Counted from the stretch's first letter, positions 1-7,476 are shown. The stretch: DNA of 14,895 nucleotides from an uncultured Erysipelotrichaceae bacterium (GCA_937874965.1 CALNCD010000102.1:1-14895), one strand, 5' to 3'. Notes: generated from the letters alone by a model not told the origin. Numbers and translations are program-made.

Positions 1-45
1 GATTGCTGTTTCTTTTATCCGAATAATGACTTCTTCTTTTGTCAT
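1..45 (-). CDS. Partial gene: N-terminus of a probable KDPG/KHG-aldolase-like protein, runs off the left edge
   Basis: Only 15 codons are visible, reading MTKEEVIIRIKETAI from an ATG at 45-43. A clear GGAGG lies just upstream at about 52-58. The start is 19 bases after the IIA stop, so this is the next gene of the PTS operon. The peptide resembles the start of the KDPG-type aldolase in the same operon (MSREAVIQTIEKEKI): M, E, V, I, I and a final I align, with several conservative changes. The family call is therefore reasonable but rests on very few residues. The same 15 codons occur at the right edge on the plus strand. Confidence 0.5.
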   Translation of the reverse strand, partial: MTKEEVIIRIKETAI

Positions 46-55
46 ATGTGTTCCT
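1..55 (-). repeat. Left arm of a 55-base perfect terminal inverted repeat
   Basis: Bases 1-55 are the exact reverse complement of 14841-14895. Identity covers the ribosome binding site core and the first 15 codons and stops sharply upstream of AGGAAC, where the two contexts diverge. The repeat probably continues beyond the window in both directions. Confidence 0.97.
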
Positions 56-64
56 CCTATTCAA

Positions 65-469
65 TTAGATGTCTAATCCTTTTCTAAGATTTGTGATGGT
101 ATCCGGAGCAATCGCTTCAATATGGTTAATGATGTATGCAAGGCTTTCGCTCTTCATCATTCCTAATGTTTCCATCAAAATCGGCATATTTACACCTGTG
201 AAACATTCAACGTGATGGTTGCCTTTTAACTCTTCAATCGCCAGAGCCGTCATGTTATAGGGCGATCCCGCTATAATATCGACGAAGATCAGAACATCCT
301 CTTCTGCTTGTCTCACATAATCAACAATATCGAGCATCAGTTTATCTGGGCTATCTGCAGGATAGAGTTCCAGCGTTCCAATTTGGTCACATGTCTCGCC
401 AAAAAACATGCGTGCACTCTCTTTCATCGCACCTGCTAAAGGGCCATGCGATACAATTAACAGCTTCAT
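65..469 (-). CDS. PTS mannose-family EIIA component
   Basis: A cytoplasmic phosphocarrier that takes phosphate from HPr and passes it to EIIB. At 134 residues it has the usual length for a free-standing EIIA of the mannose/fructose/sorbose family. The N-terminal strand MKLLIVSHGPLA carries the expected phosphorylated histidine at residue 8 in an HGxxA context. The family signature FVDxxGGSP appears near residues 62-70 as FVDIIAGSP, so the first glycine is replaced by alanine. It follows EIIB by 10 bases and precedes the truncated aldolase-like gene, so the cytoplasmic PTS parts sit at the far end of an operon whose membrane parts come first. The ribosome binding site is weak (GGGGTAGAGG), so coupling to EIIB translation is likely. 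Confidence 0.93.
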   Translation of the reverse strand: MKLLIVSHGPLAGAMKESARMFFGETCDQIGTLELYPADSPDKLMLDIVDYVRQAEEDVLIFVDIIAGSPYNMTALAIEELKGNHHVECFTGVNMPILMETLGMMKSESLAYIINHIEAIAPDTITNLRKGLDI

Positions 470-479
470 CCTCTACCCC

Positions 480-968
480 TTAACTGAACTTTGCATACGC
501 ATCTGCAAAGGGATACTTCGCATCTTCTGGGATAGGCTGAAGATATACTGTTACTCCAGCATCGCTGATTATTTTCAGTTCCTCAGCTTCTGGCCTGGAC
601 ATTACAACATTCTTGAAGATATTCTTTTTATCGCCAGAACCCTCAATTCCGCCCACTTGCAATGCTGGATATCCGATACCAGCTTGATGGGCCTCAAGGG
701 CAGTCCTTGTATTTTTGAATAGAATCATGTAGTTCTTTGCTGGAAATAAATCCTCTTTCCACAACTTAGCGGCATCCTCAATCGTATAAACCAAAACTTC
801 AACGCCCGCAGGGGCGACACCCAATAATATTTTCTTAAGAATCGGGCTCTTCGCAGACCGATCATCGACGACAACGATGGCCTGAATTTGATACTCAGCA
901 ACCCACCGAGTCATTACTTGCCCATGAATAAGCCTGAAATCAATCCGTGTTAACATTAAGTGTGACAT
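480..968 (-). CDS. PTS mannose-family EIIB component
   Basis: This phosphocarrier accepts phosphate from EIIA and transfers it to the incoming sugar at the EIIC/EIID membrane complex. It has 162 residues, typical of the family. The signature TRIDFRLIHGQV near the N-terminus contains the expected active-site histidine at residue 15. The VGGIEGSGDKKNIFKNV segment near residues 106-122 matches the usual conserved glycine-rich region of EIIB. The start at 968 is supported by an AGGAG five bases upstream. It begins 8 bases after the KDPG-type aldolase stop, so the sugar-kinase function of the operon is embedded with catabolic enzymes. Confidence 0.94.
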   Translation of the reverse strand: MSHLMLTRIDFRLIHGQVMTRWVAEYQIQAIVVVDDRSAKSPILKKILLGVAPAGVEVLVYTIEDAAKLWKEDLFPAKNYMILFKNTRTALEAHQAGIGYPALQVGGIEGSGDKKNIFKNVVMSRPEAEELKIISDAGVTVYLQPIPEDAKYPFADAYAKFS

Positions 969-976
969 ATTTTCTC

Positions 977-1639
977 CTAATAGCGTTTTGCTATTTCAAC
1001 GAACCGTCTTGCACGTTCGGTCAATGTCGCAAAGTCATTCGCTTCCCTTAATTTCTTATCGACAAGCTGACTGCTGATTCCTGCACCTTTAAATCCAAGG
1101 TTCAGGTACTCTTCAAGACTTTCTTCTGTAACACCAACTGTTGCGAGATACTTCACATGATGCAATGGCGCATAGATATCTTTGCAATACTTCATCCCCA
1201 GAGTACCAGCCGGGAATAATTTAATGAAATCCGCTCCACATTCATCAGCCGCGACAATCTCAGTGGGTGTCATCGCTCCCGGAATTGAAACCATTCCCAG
1301 TTCCTTTGTAGCCTTGACAAGAACCGGATTAAGATGAGGGGAAACCAAAAACTTTGCGCCCGCCTCATACGCATTAGCGACATGTTCATAAGACATGACT
1401 GTACCAACACCAAGGGTTAATTCTTCTTTAAAAACTGTATTTAAATGTTGAATATTGGTTTTGATCGTATGAAGCGTATCTGGATCCGCCGGATCATATG
1501 TTATTTCAAAGCATCGAATTCCGCCTTCGTACAACGCTTCAGCAAGTTTGACGAGTTCACTCCCATAGATTCCTCGAGTAATAACCATGATTTTTTCTTT
1601 TTCAATTGTTTGAATAACTGCCTCTCTTGACATATTCAC
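977..1639 (-). CDS. KDPG/KHG-type class I aldolase (Eda family)
   Basis: A predicted Schiff-base aldolase of the 2-keto-3-deoxy-phosphogluconate / 4-hydroxy-2-oxoglutarate family, which releases pyruvate from 2-keto-3-deoxy acids. It has 220 residues, the normal length. Visible landmarks are the catalytic glutamate in FEITYD (residue 45), the GVGTVMS loop (77-83), IPGAMTPTEI (119-128) and the Schiff-base lysine in FIKLFPAG (residue 140). The usual C-terminal GGV(T/S) phosphate-binding loop is replaced by ATVGVTEE and the GxGS loop by GAGISSQL, so substrate preference may differ from true KDPG aldolase. The start is set by AGGAGG seven bases before ATG 1639; a second ATG two codons later is less well placed. 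A related N-terminus occurs at both window edges. Confidence 0.85.
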   Translation of the reverse strand: MNMSREAVIQTIEKEKIMVITRGIYGSELVKLAEALYEGGIRCFEITYDPADPDTLHTIKTNIQHLNTVFKEELTLGVGTVMSYEHVANAYEAGAKFLVSPHLNPVLVKATKELGMVSIPGAMTPTEIVAADECGADFIKLFPAGTLGMKYCKDIYAPLHHVKYLATVGVTEESLEEYLNLGFKGAGISSQLVDKKLREANDFATLTERARRFVEIAKRY

Positions 1640-1646
1640 TTACCTC

Positions 1647-2621
1647 CTAGAGTTTATTGACAGGTTCTTTATGTTCTGAAACACGATAAATATCATCCAT
1701 GACTTTGCGATTCATTGCTTTCATGCAGGTGAGATTGTAGATTGCTGAATGGGGCGTAATAATCACATGGTCTGAATGAAGCAATGGGTGATTGGCATAG
1801 GCTGGCTCGATATGCATGACATCTGCCCCATAGCCAAAGAGGTGTCTGTTCTGAATTGCTTCGAAAATCGCGTCTTCGTCCACAAGATCTCCCCTTCCTG
1901 TATTGACAAGGATCGTATGGCTTCGAATTCGCGAAATCGCTTGATAATCAATCAAATGATACGTGTCATCATTCAATGAAGCATGCAATGAGATGAAATC
2001 TGAGTTTTCCAGCAGTTCATTCAAACTGCATTTCAGTGCTCCGAAACTCGTAATATCGTTTTCACTGATGTTCGGGTCATAAACAAGAATTCTGTTGTTG
2101 AAACCATATTTCATTATTTCTGCGAATCGTTTCCCAATATTTCCGAATCCAATAATCCCAGTCGTTGCATGAGATAGCTGTACGCCCATAATACGCTCTC
2201 TATGACTGTTCCATTCCCCGCTTGCTACCATTTGACGGGCAACCAGAACATTCTTTGCCAGTGCACTGAGCAACGATAATGCCTGTTCAGCAACAGCGTC
2301 GACTTCAATGGAATTTGGCATGTTGGTGACAACAACGTTATAGGCATGAGCTGCATTGACATCTATATTATTAATACCGATTCCATGCCTCGCAATTAAT
2401 TTAACTGAGGTATTATGCCTAAAGAAATCTTCATTGAAGAATGGATAATTTCCAAGTAGAACATACTGATAATCTGCGAGAATTTCAGCCAATTCCAGCC
2501 CGGATGTTTCGGCACTCAACTGCATTTTCGTTACAGGTCCGATCTTTTTCTCCAGCTCCTCAATATGTTCTGGAAACTCTCGCCCAAAACTCGTGATATT
2601 AATGACAGCAATGTTTTCCAT
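1647..2621 (-). CDS. D-isomer-specific 2-hydroxyacid dehydrogenase, copy 2
   Basis: An NAD(P)-dependent oxidoreductase interconverting a 2-keto acid and a D-2-hydroxy acid. The reading frame is open up to 2717, but homology with the upstream paralogue begins at MENIAVINITSFG, which puts the start at 2621 and gives 324 residues. The Rossmann motif GFGNIGKRFAE is present. The catalytic Arg-Glu-His set is visible as NTGRGDLVDE, the Glu in DVMHIEPAYANHPL, and the His in TPHSAIYN. Its start overlaps the upstream paralogue's stop by one base (TAATG), so translation is probably coupled. The exact substrate (glycerate, lactate, phosphoglycerate or a sugar-derived keto acid) cannot be read from sequence. 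Confidence 0.88.
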   Translation of the reverse strand: MENIAVINITSFGREFPEHIEELEKKIGPVTKMQLSAETSGLELAEILADYQYVLLGNYPFFNEDFFRHNTSVKLIARHGIGINNIDVNAAHAYNVVVTNMPNSIEVDAVAEQALSLLSALAKNVLVARQMVASGEWNSHRERIMGVQLSHATTGIIGFGNIGKRFAEIMKYGFNNRILVYDPNISENDITSFGALKCSLNELLENSDFISLHASLNDDTYHLIDYQAISRIRSHTILVNTGRGDLVDEDAIFEAIQNRHLFGYGADVMHIEPAYANHPLLHSDHVIITPHSAIYNLTCMKAMNRKVMDDIYRVSEHKEPVNKL

Positions 2622-3610
2622 TACCTGCTTGCCTCGTTCACGATGACTCTCGGTTTCATCCCCTGTTCCATCAGATAGATGTCTTCCATTACTTTTTGAT
2701 CCATTTCCCGGATACATTGCTCGTTGTAAACACCGACGTGCGGGGAGAATACTGCATTAGAGACATGTAACAATGGATGACTATGATTCATCGGTTCTTC
2801 ACGTGATACATCTGCGCCATAAAATCCGATTTCTTGCTTGCTTAATAATTCAGCAAGAGCATCTTCATCAATCAAGCCTCCACGAGCCGTATTGATGAGT
2901 ATCGCTGATTTACGGATTAAGCTAAGGTTCGATTGATTTAACAGGAAGCGATTATCCTCGGTTAAATTGCAATGCAGGGAGATGAAATCAGATTCCTGAA
3001 GCAATGTTTCGAGGGAAACTTTAAAGTATCCAAAATCTTCAATCTCCTCCTTTGATTTAAAAGGATCATAAACCAGAATATGATTCTGAAATCCTTTATG
3101 CATAATTTCCGCAAACCGTGTCCCAATATTACCCAATCCGATAACACCAGTAACTTTCCGGGTAAGCTGAACACCCATAAGGCGAGAACGTTCAATTGTC
3201 CATTGACGGTTATGCACCATTTCATTTGCTAAGACAAGTCTCTTTGCACATACGGTCAATAATGACAGCGCCTGCTCTGCAACAGCATCACGTTCAATAA
3301 TCCCATCCATTTTACAAACATAGATTCCTTTATCTGCAGCAGCCTGAACATCAATATGATTAAAGCCGATTCCATGACGTGTTATTAACCTGATCTTCTT
3401 CTGCATATTGAAAAATGCTTTGTTCATCACAGGTGACGTTCCCATAATAATGTACTCACTGTCACCGATTATCGCCGCAAGATCACTTTCATTCACTAAC
3501 GGGTCGACGGTAAAGCGCTCAACTTTGCCGACTTTTTCCTGCAGTTCCAGCAAATGTTCAGGGTAAGCACGTGCGAAACTGTTCACATTCAAAACTGCAA
3601 CTTTTGTCAT
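2621..3610 (-). CDS. D-isomer-specific 2-hydroxyacid dehydrogenase, copy 1
   Basis: Paralogue of the next gene, 329 residues from ATG 3610, which has GAGGAG seven bases upstream. The frame extends to an ATG at 3721, but the extra 37 residues have no family counterpart. It has the Rossmann motif GLGNIGTRFAE and the catalytic arginine in INTARGGLIDE. The glutamate is in DVSREEPMNHSHPLL and the histidine in SPHVGVYNEQ. Shared blocks with copy 2 include AVAEQALSLL and ILVYDP, and the two match end to end, so they arose by tandem duplication. A 157-base gap (3611-3767) separates it from the aldolase gene, the longest gap inside the operon. I see no convincing promoter or terminator there, only short imperfect repeats. 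Two copies suggest two related keto acids or a heteromeric enzyme, both inferences. Confidence 0.88.
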   Translation of the reverse strand: MTKVAVLNVNSFARAYPEHLLELQEKVGKVERFTVDPLVNESDLAAIIGDSEYIIMGTSPVMNKAFFNMQKKIRLITRHGIGFNHIDVQAAADKGIYVCKMDGIIERDAVAEQALSLLTVCAKRLVLANEMVHNRQWTIERSRLMGVQLTRKVTGVIGLGNIGTRFAEIMHKGFQNHILVYDPFKSKEEIEDFGYFKVSLETLLQESDFISLHCNLTEDNRFLLNQSNLSLIRKSAILINTARGGLIDEDALAELLSKQEIGFYGADVSREEPMNHSHPLLHVSNAVFSPHVGVYNEQCIREMDQKVMEDIYLMEQGMKPRVIVNEASR

Positions 3611-3767
3611 AGTAAGTTCTCCTCGATTTATAGTGAGACGCTCATTCACACTCAGGCCACTCTCACGATTTAAACAATAATTCGGTTTATAGATTAGGAC
3701 GGATGATGCCCTGACTTCCATCCCTCTTTCAACGTAACTGAAATGGACAATCTACTGTTCTATCCGC

Positions 3768-4595
3768 CTACTTCCCGGAGCAATCAAACAGGTCGATATA
3801 ATGTTCAATCTTGTTCTTGAATCCTTCGGCTAAGAGCAAGTACAAATTATAGACTTCATTCCCGGATAAATCCTTTGATACGAGATTTTCAATTGCTGCC
3901 CTTTTCAAATCGTTGGACAAGTTGATCTTGTTTATTCCTTCTCGGGCACAGCGTGCTAGATTTTCATCCCCGGTTCCGCTACCTCCATGAAGCACAAGCG
4001 GAATTGAGAGGGCATCTCTTAACGTATGAAGAAGTTCAAACCGGATTTCTGGCTTCCCTTTATAAACACCATGTGCTGTTCCGATAGCGACGGCCAAAGC
4101 ATCCACTTGTGTTTCTTTGACAAACCGAATGGCTTCCTCAACTTGGGTCAATGCATTGTACCCATCGTGTTCATACTTATCACCTAATCCAACATGTCCC
4201 AATTCCGCCTCGACAGTTACACCCACTGAATGCGCAATGGCAACAAACGCTTTAACTTCTTTCACATTTTCATCAAAAGGAAGCTGAGAACGATCAATCA
4301 TGATGTTGGTAAATCCTGCTCGCAAACCATGAATACAGTCAGAAAAAGTTTTGCCATGATCAAGATTCACGCATATTTTCATTGGTGAGCGAATCGCTAA
4401 GTCCTGGGCAATTCGCCCGAAGTACTCAATGTCCGGATTGGCAGTCGGGGTTACATTTAATATGATGGGTGATTTTCTATTTTCTGCGGCTGCTATTGCA
4501 GCCCGTAAATTGTGTTCATTATCAATGTTCGTTGCTGGAATTGCATAACCTTCATTTTTTGCTTTATGCAACAATTCATTCATATTCACTAACAT
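3768..4595 (-). CDS. Class II (zinc) ketose-bisphosphate aldolase family protein
   Basis: A predicted zinc-dependent aldolase of the fructose/tagatose-bisphosphate group (FbaA/GatY/IolJ-like), normally yielding dihydroxyacetone phosphate plus an aldehyde. It has 275 residues, close to the 280-290 usual for the family. The catalytic Asp and first zinc His are in VNLDHG (79-80). The second zinc ligand is in IGTAHGVYKG (His175) and the third in LVLHGGSGTG (His203); EAELGHVG (129-136) is the usual conserved loop. NLSNDLKRA near residue 225 fits the phosphate-binding NxxT/S region, here with Ser for Thr. The start has an AGAGGA about eight bases upstream. A second ATG four codons in is possible. 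Confidence 0.9.
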   Translation of the reverse strand: MLVNMNELLHKAKNEGYAIPATNIDNEHNLRAAIAAAENRKSPIILNVTPTANPDIEYFGRIAQDLAIRSPMKICVNLDHGKTFSDCIHGLRAGFTNIMIDRSQLPFDENVKEVKAFVAIAHSVGVTVEAELGHVGLGDKYEHDGYNALTQVEEAIRFVKETQVDALAVAIGTAHGVYKGKPEIRFELLHTLRDALSIPLVLHGGSGTGDENLARCAREGINKINLSNDLKRAAIENLVSKDLSGNEVYNLYLLLAEGFKNKIEHYIDLFDCSGK

Positions 4596-4613
4596 TTATC
4601 ATGTCCTCTTTTT

Positions 4614-5651
4614 CTATTTATATGAAATCAAGATTCTGAACTTATCTGGCTTACACGCTTCAGCAAATGCCTCGAATCCCTTTTCAAACGGAAATATACG
4701 ATCTATGACAACAGACATCTCAATCAATTTGCTTTCAATCAATTTAACGGCACGTAAATTGTCCTCGATGGTCGGATTAAGTGTTCCGATAAATTCATAT
4801 TCCTTACTATGAACTTTCCCAAAATCAACCGGAATTCCTTCGCTGGAATTCTGGGAACTGTACGCAATAAGCCTTCCGTAAGGAGCCAGCATATTCATTG
4901 CTTGCGTCCAAACTGTTGAAAATGGCACCGAATTTATCACAACGTCTGCTCCGAATCCGGTTAAATCCTTAATTTTGCCAAGAAGGTCATCATCGTTTGA
5001 ATTCAGTGTGCATGCACCGAATTGCTTTGCCAAAAGACGCTTTTCTTCAGAAGGGTCAACAACGATGACATGCGCTCCTTTCAGTTGAGCCAGGCGCATT
5101 TGAAAGTATCCCATAATTCCGAACCCGATGATGACAACAGACTCTCCGAATTTGATTCTTGCCTTCTCTACGCTATGGATACAACACGCCAAAGGCTCAG
5201 TCAGTGCGGCATATTCAAACGGAATGTGCTTGGAAACTTTAATAAGCTGCCAGGCTGGAATGACGAGATACTCACTTAACCCGCCGCCTAATATCGTTCC
5301 GTTATACTTGACCCGTTGCGGCATTTTTGATTTGTTTATGCATTGGGTTCCTTTTCCGGTTCTGCAGAAATCACATTGGTTGCAATATCCTGACGTGAAA
5401 ATTGCATGATTGCCCTCGCTGACATCAACAACTCCTCTACCCACTTTTTCAATGATTCCACTACACTCATGTCCTCCAAGAAAAGGGAGTGAATAACTTC
5501 TGGTTCCCAGAAAAGTTCTTCGATCAACCGTACAAAGCGAACACATCTTTGTCTTAAACAACACTTCGTAATCCCCGATTTCCGGCAACTCTAGCGTTTC
5601 AAAGCTTAGCGTATTTTTTGCGACAATCGTCAATGCTCTTGTTTCAGTCAT
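4614..5651 (-). CDS. Zinc-dependent medium-chain alcohol/polyol dehydrogenase
   Basis: An NAD(P)-dependent dehydrogenase of the sorbitol/threonine dehydrogenase group, 345 residues. Catalytic zinc ligands are recognisable as Cys40 (SLCTVD), His61-Glu62 (GGHECSG) and Glu152 (TEPLAC). The structural zinc lobe is complete, with Cys90, Cys93, Cys96 and Cys104. The Rossmann motif is IIGFGIMG (174-181). AGGAG lies five bases before ATG 5651. It sits between the PTS membrane genes and the aldolase, so it probably acts on the imported phosphorylated substrate or an early intermediate (inference). A strong hairpin lies just upstream, between it and the EIID gene. Confidence 0.9.
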   Translation of the reverse strand: MTETRALTIVAKNTLSFETLELPEIGDYEVLFKTKMCSLCTVDRRTFLGTRSYSLPFLGGHECSGIIEKVGRGVVDVSEGNHAIFTSGYCNQCDFCRTGKGTQCINKSKMPQRVKYNGTILGGGLSEYLVIPAWQLIKVSKHIPFEYAALTEPLACCIHSVEKARIKFGESVVIIGFGIMGYFQMRLAQLKGAHVIVVDPSEEKRLLAKQFGACTLNSNDDDLLGKIKDLTGFGADVVINSVPFSTVWTQAMNMLAPYGRLIAYSSQNSSEGIPVDFGKVHSKEYEFIGTLNPTIEDNLRAVKLIESKLIEMSVVIDRIFPFEKGFEAFAEACKPDKFRILISYK

Positions 5652-5671
5652 GATGACTCCTGTTCTAAAAC

Positions 5672-5699
5672 ATAGCTGAAGAGATGACTCTTCAGCTAT
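5672..5699 (-). other. Intercistronic perfect hairpin between EIID and the dehydrogenase
   Basis: A perfect 12-base inverted repeat (ATAGCTGAAGAG / CTCTTCAGCTAT) around a 4-base loop occupies about half of the 54-base gap. On the transcribed strand it is followed only by GTTTTAG, too short a U run for a strong terminator. It could be a leaky terminator, an RNA-processing site or a 3' stabiliser for the EIIC-EIID message; which one is inference. Confidence 0.8.
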
Positions 5700-5705
5700 T
5701 GTTCA

Positions 5706-6533
5706 TTATCCTAAGATTCCAAGTGCTCCGCCGACGAAGCCAACAACGAATAATACTAAGAGTACAAATGTAACTTTTTTCCCCTTTGATAATAACCAAA
5801 AGGCAAGCAATGTCACTAAGAGCGGCAATGCCTTAGGAACTATTTTATCCGCCAGTGTTCCTAAACTGATAACCCCAGTACTCAGGGTAAGTTTATAGAC
5901 TGCACCCACAGAAACATACTTTACGATCATAGCCCCTAGACAGAACAGCCCGACAATTCCCAGAAAAGTTGTCACCGTCTTGATAAATCCACCTTCGAGG
6001 AAACGATCTACCGAGTCCATACCGAGCTTATACCCACGCATGAACATTGCATATGTTACAACAAAATCCAGAATTGTAACGCCGATGCCATATGCCCAAG
6101 CTCCCCAAACATAGCCTTCCATCGCCCAACCTAAGGTAATTGAAAGAATGATCGGTTTAATCAGTCCTGCCCAAACGGTATCACCGATACCTGCCAATGG
6201 ACCCATCAATGCAGTCTTCAGTTCCGTGATGATCGATGCATCAAGCTCATTGCTATCATCTTTAGCAAGTCCTTCTTCAAGCGCAACGGCCATCCCTGGC
6301 AATACTGCTCCCCAACGCGGCTCAGTATTGAAGTACAGCATGTGGCGTTGAAGACCTTCCTTCATTTTTTCCTTATCATTCGGATACAGCTTTTCAAGAA
6401 TCGGCCCCATAATAGTTGCCATTGCTCCAGCTTGAAGGCGCTGGTAGTTATACGTAAGATGAGATGTCATGTGCCAAAAGAAAGCAGCTTTCTGGACATC
6501 GCGTTTTGTAAGTGAACGTGTCGCTTGTGACAT
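5706..6533 (-). CDS. PTS mannose-family EIID component
   Basis: Membrane subunit that works with EIIC to translocate the sugar; 275 residues, usual for the family. Family landmarks are the N-terminal TKRDVQKAAFFWHMTSHLTYNYQ region, the NTEPRWGAVLPGMAVALEE stretch near residues 69-87 and the strongly conserved ALMGPLAGIGDTVWAG loop near 108-123. The C-terminal half holds several hydrophobic segments ending in a glycine-rich tail. ATG 6533 is separated from the EIIC stop by two bases, with GAAGGAGG lying across the end of EIIC, so the two membrane subunits are tightly co-translated. Confidence 0.95.
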   Translation of the reverse strand: MSQATRSLTKRDVQKAAFFWHMTSHLTYNYQRLQAGAMATIMGPILEKLYPNDKEKMKEGLQRHMLYFNTEPRWGAVLPGMAVALEEGLAKDDSNELDASIITELKTALMGPLAGIGDTVWAGLIKPIILSITLGWAMEGYVWGAWAYGIGVTILDFVVTYAMFMRGYKLGMDSVDRFLEGGFIKTVTTFLGIVGLFCLGAMIVKYVSVGAVYKLTLSTGVISLGTLADKIVPKALPLLVTLLAFWLLSKGKKVTFVLLVLFVVGFVGGALGILG

Positions 6534-6535
6534 AA

Positions 6536-7285
6536 CTACAAAGCCTCCTTCTCATTATCTTTGCCAAATCCCAGTTTGATAAGAATGACAGCCAAGCATA
6601 CTCCGATAATGGCATAAAGCAGCAAATCAGTCATACCTGAATAAGCAGCAACACCAAAACCAAGAACAAAGAACGGCAGCAAATTCTTTTTGAACATAAA
6701 CTTCATCAGCATCGCCATACCTAGAGCTAGGAGCATTTTCCCTACAGCTGTTAAACCAGACATAGCCCAAGTTGGAATTGCATTGATTAAAATCTGAATA
6801 TACTCACTTCCAAAGTATGCAATCAAGAATACAGGAATTGCACGCAAGAACAGAACAACTGTTGGTCCGCCAAGAAACTGAAGTCTTCGAATTCCCTTCC
6901 AATCGCCCCGTTCAGCATAAGCATCCATCTTAACTGGAACCAACGAAGCAATTGTCATATATGCAACATGAACATAGTTTCCCAGAAGACCAATTGGAAC
7001 CGCAAACGCAACTGCTGTTTCAATGGACATCCCGCCTTTAATCGCAACAAAGGTACCAAGTAATCCAGCCCAGTATAAGTCAGAGGCATTTGCACCTCCT
7101 GCACTGATCCACCCCAGGTAAGATGCGTTAATGGTTGCACCAATAATAACGCCCTCAACTGGTGCACCGTAAATCAAGCCAACCCAAAATCCTGCCATTA
7201 CCGGCTCACGGAAAAAGTACCAATGGTAAGGCCCTTGTATTCCGTTTAATAATGCAAGTAATCCCATTAATAATGCTTGAATCAT
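6536..7285 (-). CDS. PTS mannose-family EIIC component
   Basis: Integral membrane subunit that binds and transports the sugar. From ATG 7285 it has 249 residues. The open frame extends to 7399, but the extra 38 residues are hydrophilic and unlike the family, and AAGGAGG lies right before 7285. The N-terminus MIQALLMGLLALLNG is the expected first helix. The region with GAPVEGVIIGATINASYLGW near residues 40-59, followed by GGANASD, is the conserved sugar-facing segment of the family. It is the first gene of the operon, with a roughly 90-base leader. Confidence 0.94.
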   Translation of the reverse strand: MIQALLMGLLALLNGIQGPYHWYFFREPVMAGFWVGLIYGAPVEGVIIGATINASYLGWISAGGANASDLYWAGLLGTFVAIKGGMSIETAVAFAVPIGLLGNYVHVAYMTIASLVPVKMDAYAERGDWKGIRRLQFLGGPTVVLFLRAIPVFLIAYFGSEYIQILINAIPTWAMSGLTAVGKMLLALGMAMLMKFMFKKNLLPFFVLGFGVAAYSGMTDLLLYAIIGVCLAVILIKLGFGKDNEKEAL

Positions 7286-7355
7286 TTCTTCCTCCTTACT
7301 TTTTTCAAGTATATTGAACAGAAACCACGGGTTATAATTATATTTTGTAATTCGC

Positions 7356-7383
7356 GAACACCCCTGATTTGCTTGAACACCCC
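7356..7383 (-). repeat. Direct repeat pair GGGGTGTTC at the PTS operon start site
   Basis: Two identical 9-base units (plus-strand GAACACCCC at 7356-7364 and 7375-7383) are 19 bases apart. They lie immediately downstream of the predicted -10 and cover the expected transcription start. Placement suggests an operator for a repressor or a leader element. No binding protein can be assigned from sequence. Confidence 0.5.
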
Positions 7384-7384
7384 C

Positions 7385-7413
7385 ATTATATGAATTCAAT
7401 ACTCAACTGACAA
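7385..7413 (-). promoter_or_regulatory. Sigma-A-type promoter of the PTS operon
   Basis: On the minus strand, TTGTCA (7413-7408), a 17-base spacer and a perfect TATAAT (7390-7385) form a near-consensus housekeeping promoter. Predicted transcription starts near 7378, about 93 bases before the EIIC start codon. This contrasts with the sigma-54 promoters usual for mannose-family PTS operons controlled by LevR-type activators. Confidence 0.72.
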
Positions 7414-7450
7414 ACTTTACGTCATATCGCATGTGTGCTATCAATTTACG

Positions 7451-7476
7451 AACAACAATTCCAAATCTGTGTTGTT
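7451..7476. promoter_or_regulatory. Dyad AACAACA-N12-TGTTGTT next to the cre site
   Basis: A perfect 7-base inverted repeat with a 12-base spacer directly abuts the cre site upstream of the PTS promoter. Half-site centres are 19 bases apart, a geometry compatible with a dimeric DNA-binding protein. Function is inferred from symmetry and position only. Confidence 0.4.

Noticed and set aside
3611..3721. N-terminal extension of the first 2-hydroxyacid dehydrogenase starting at 3721
   Set aside because: Homology to the paralogue begins at the ATG at 3610, which has a good ribosome binding site.
7370..7385. Possible sigma-54 (-24/-12) promoter upstream of EIIC
   Set aside because: The minus strand has TGG and GC with the correct GG-N10-GC spacing, but most other consensus positions fail, and it overlaps a much better sigma-A -10 box.
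7286..7399. N-terminal extension of EIIC starting at 7399
   Set aside because: The extra 38 residues are hydrophilic and unlike the family, would overlap the predicted promoter and start site, and the strong ribosome binding site precedes 7285.
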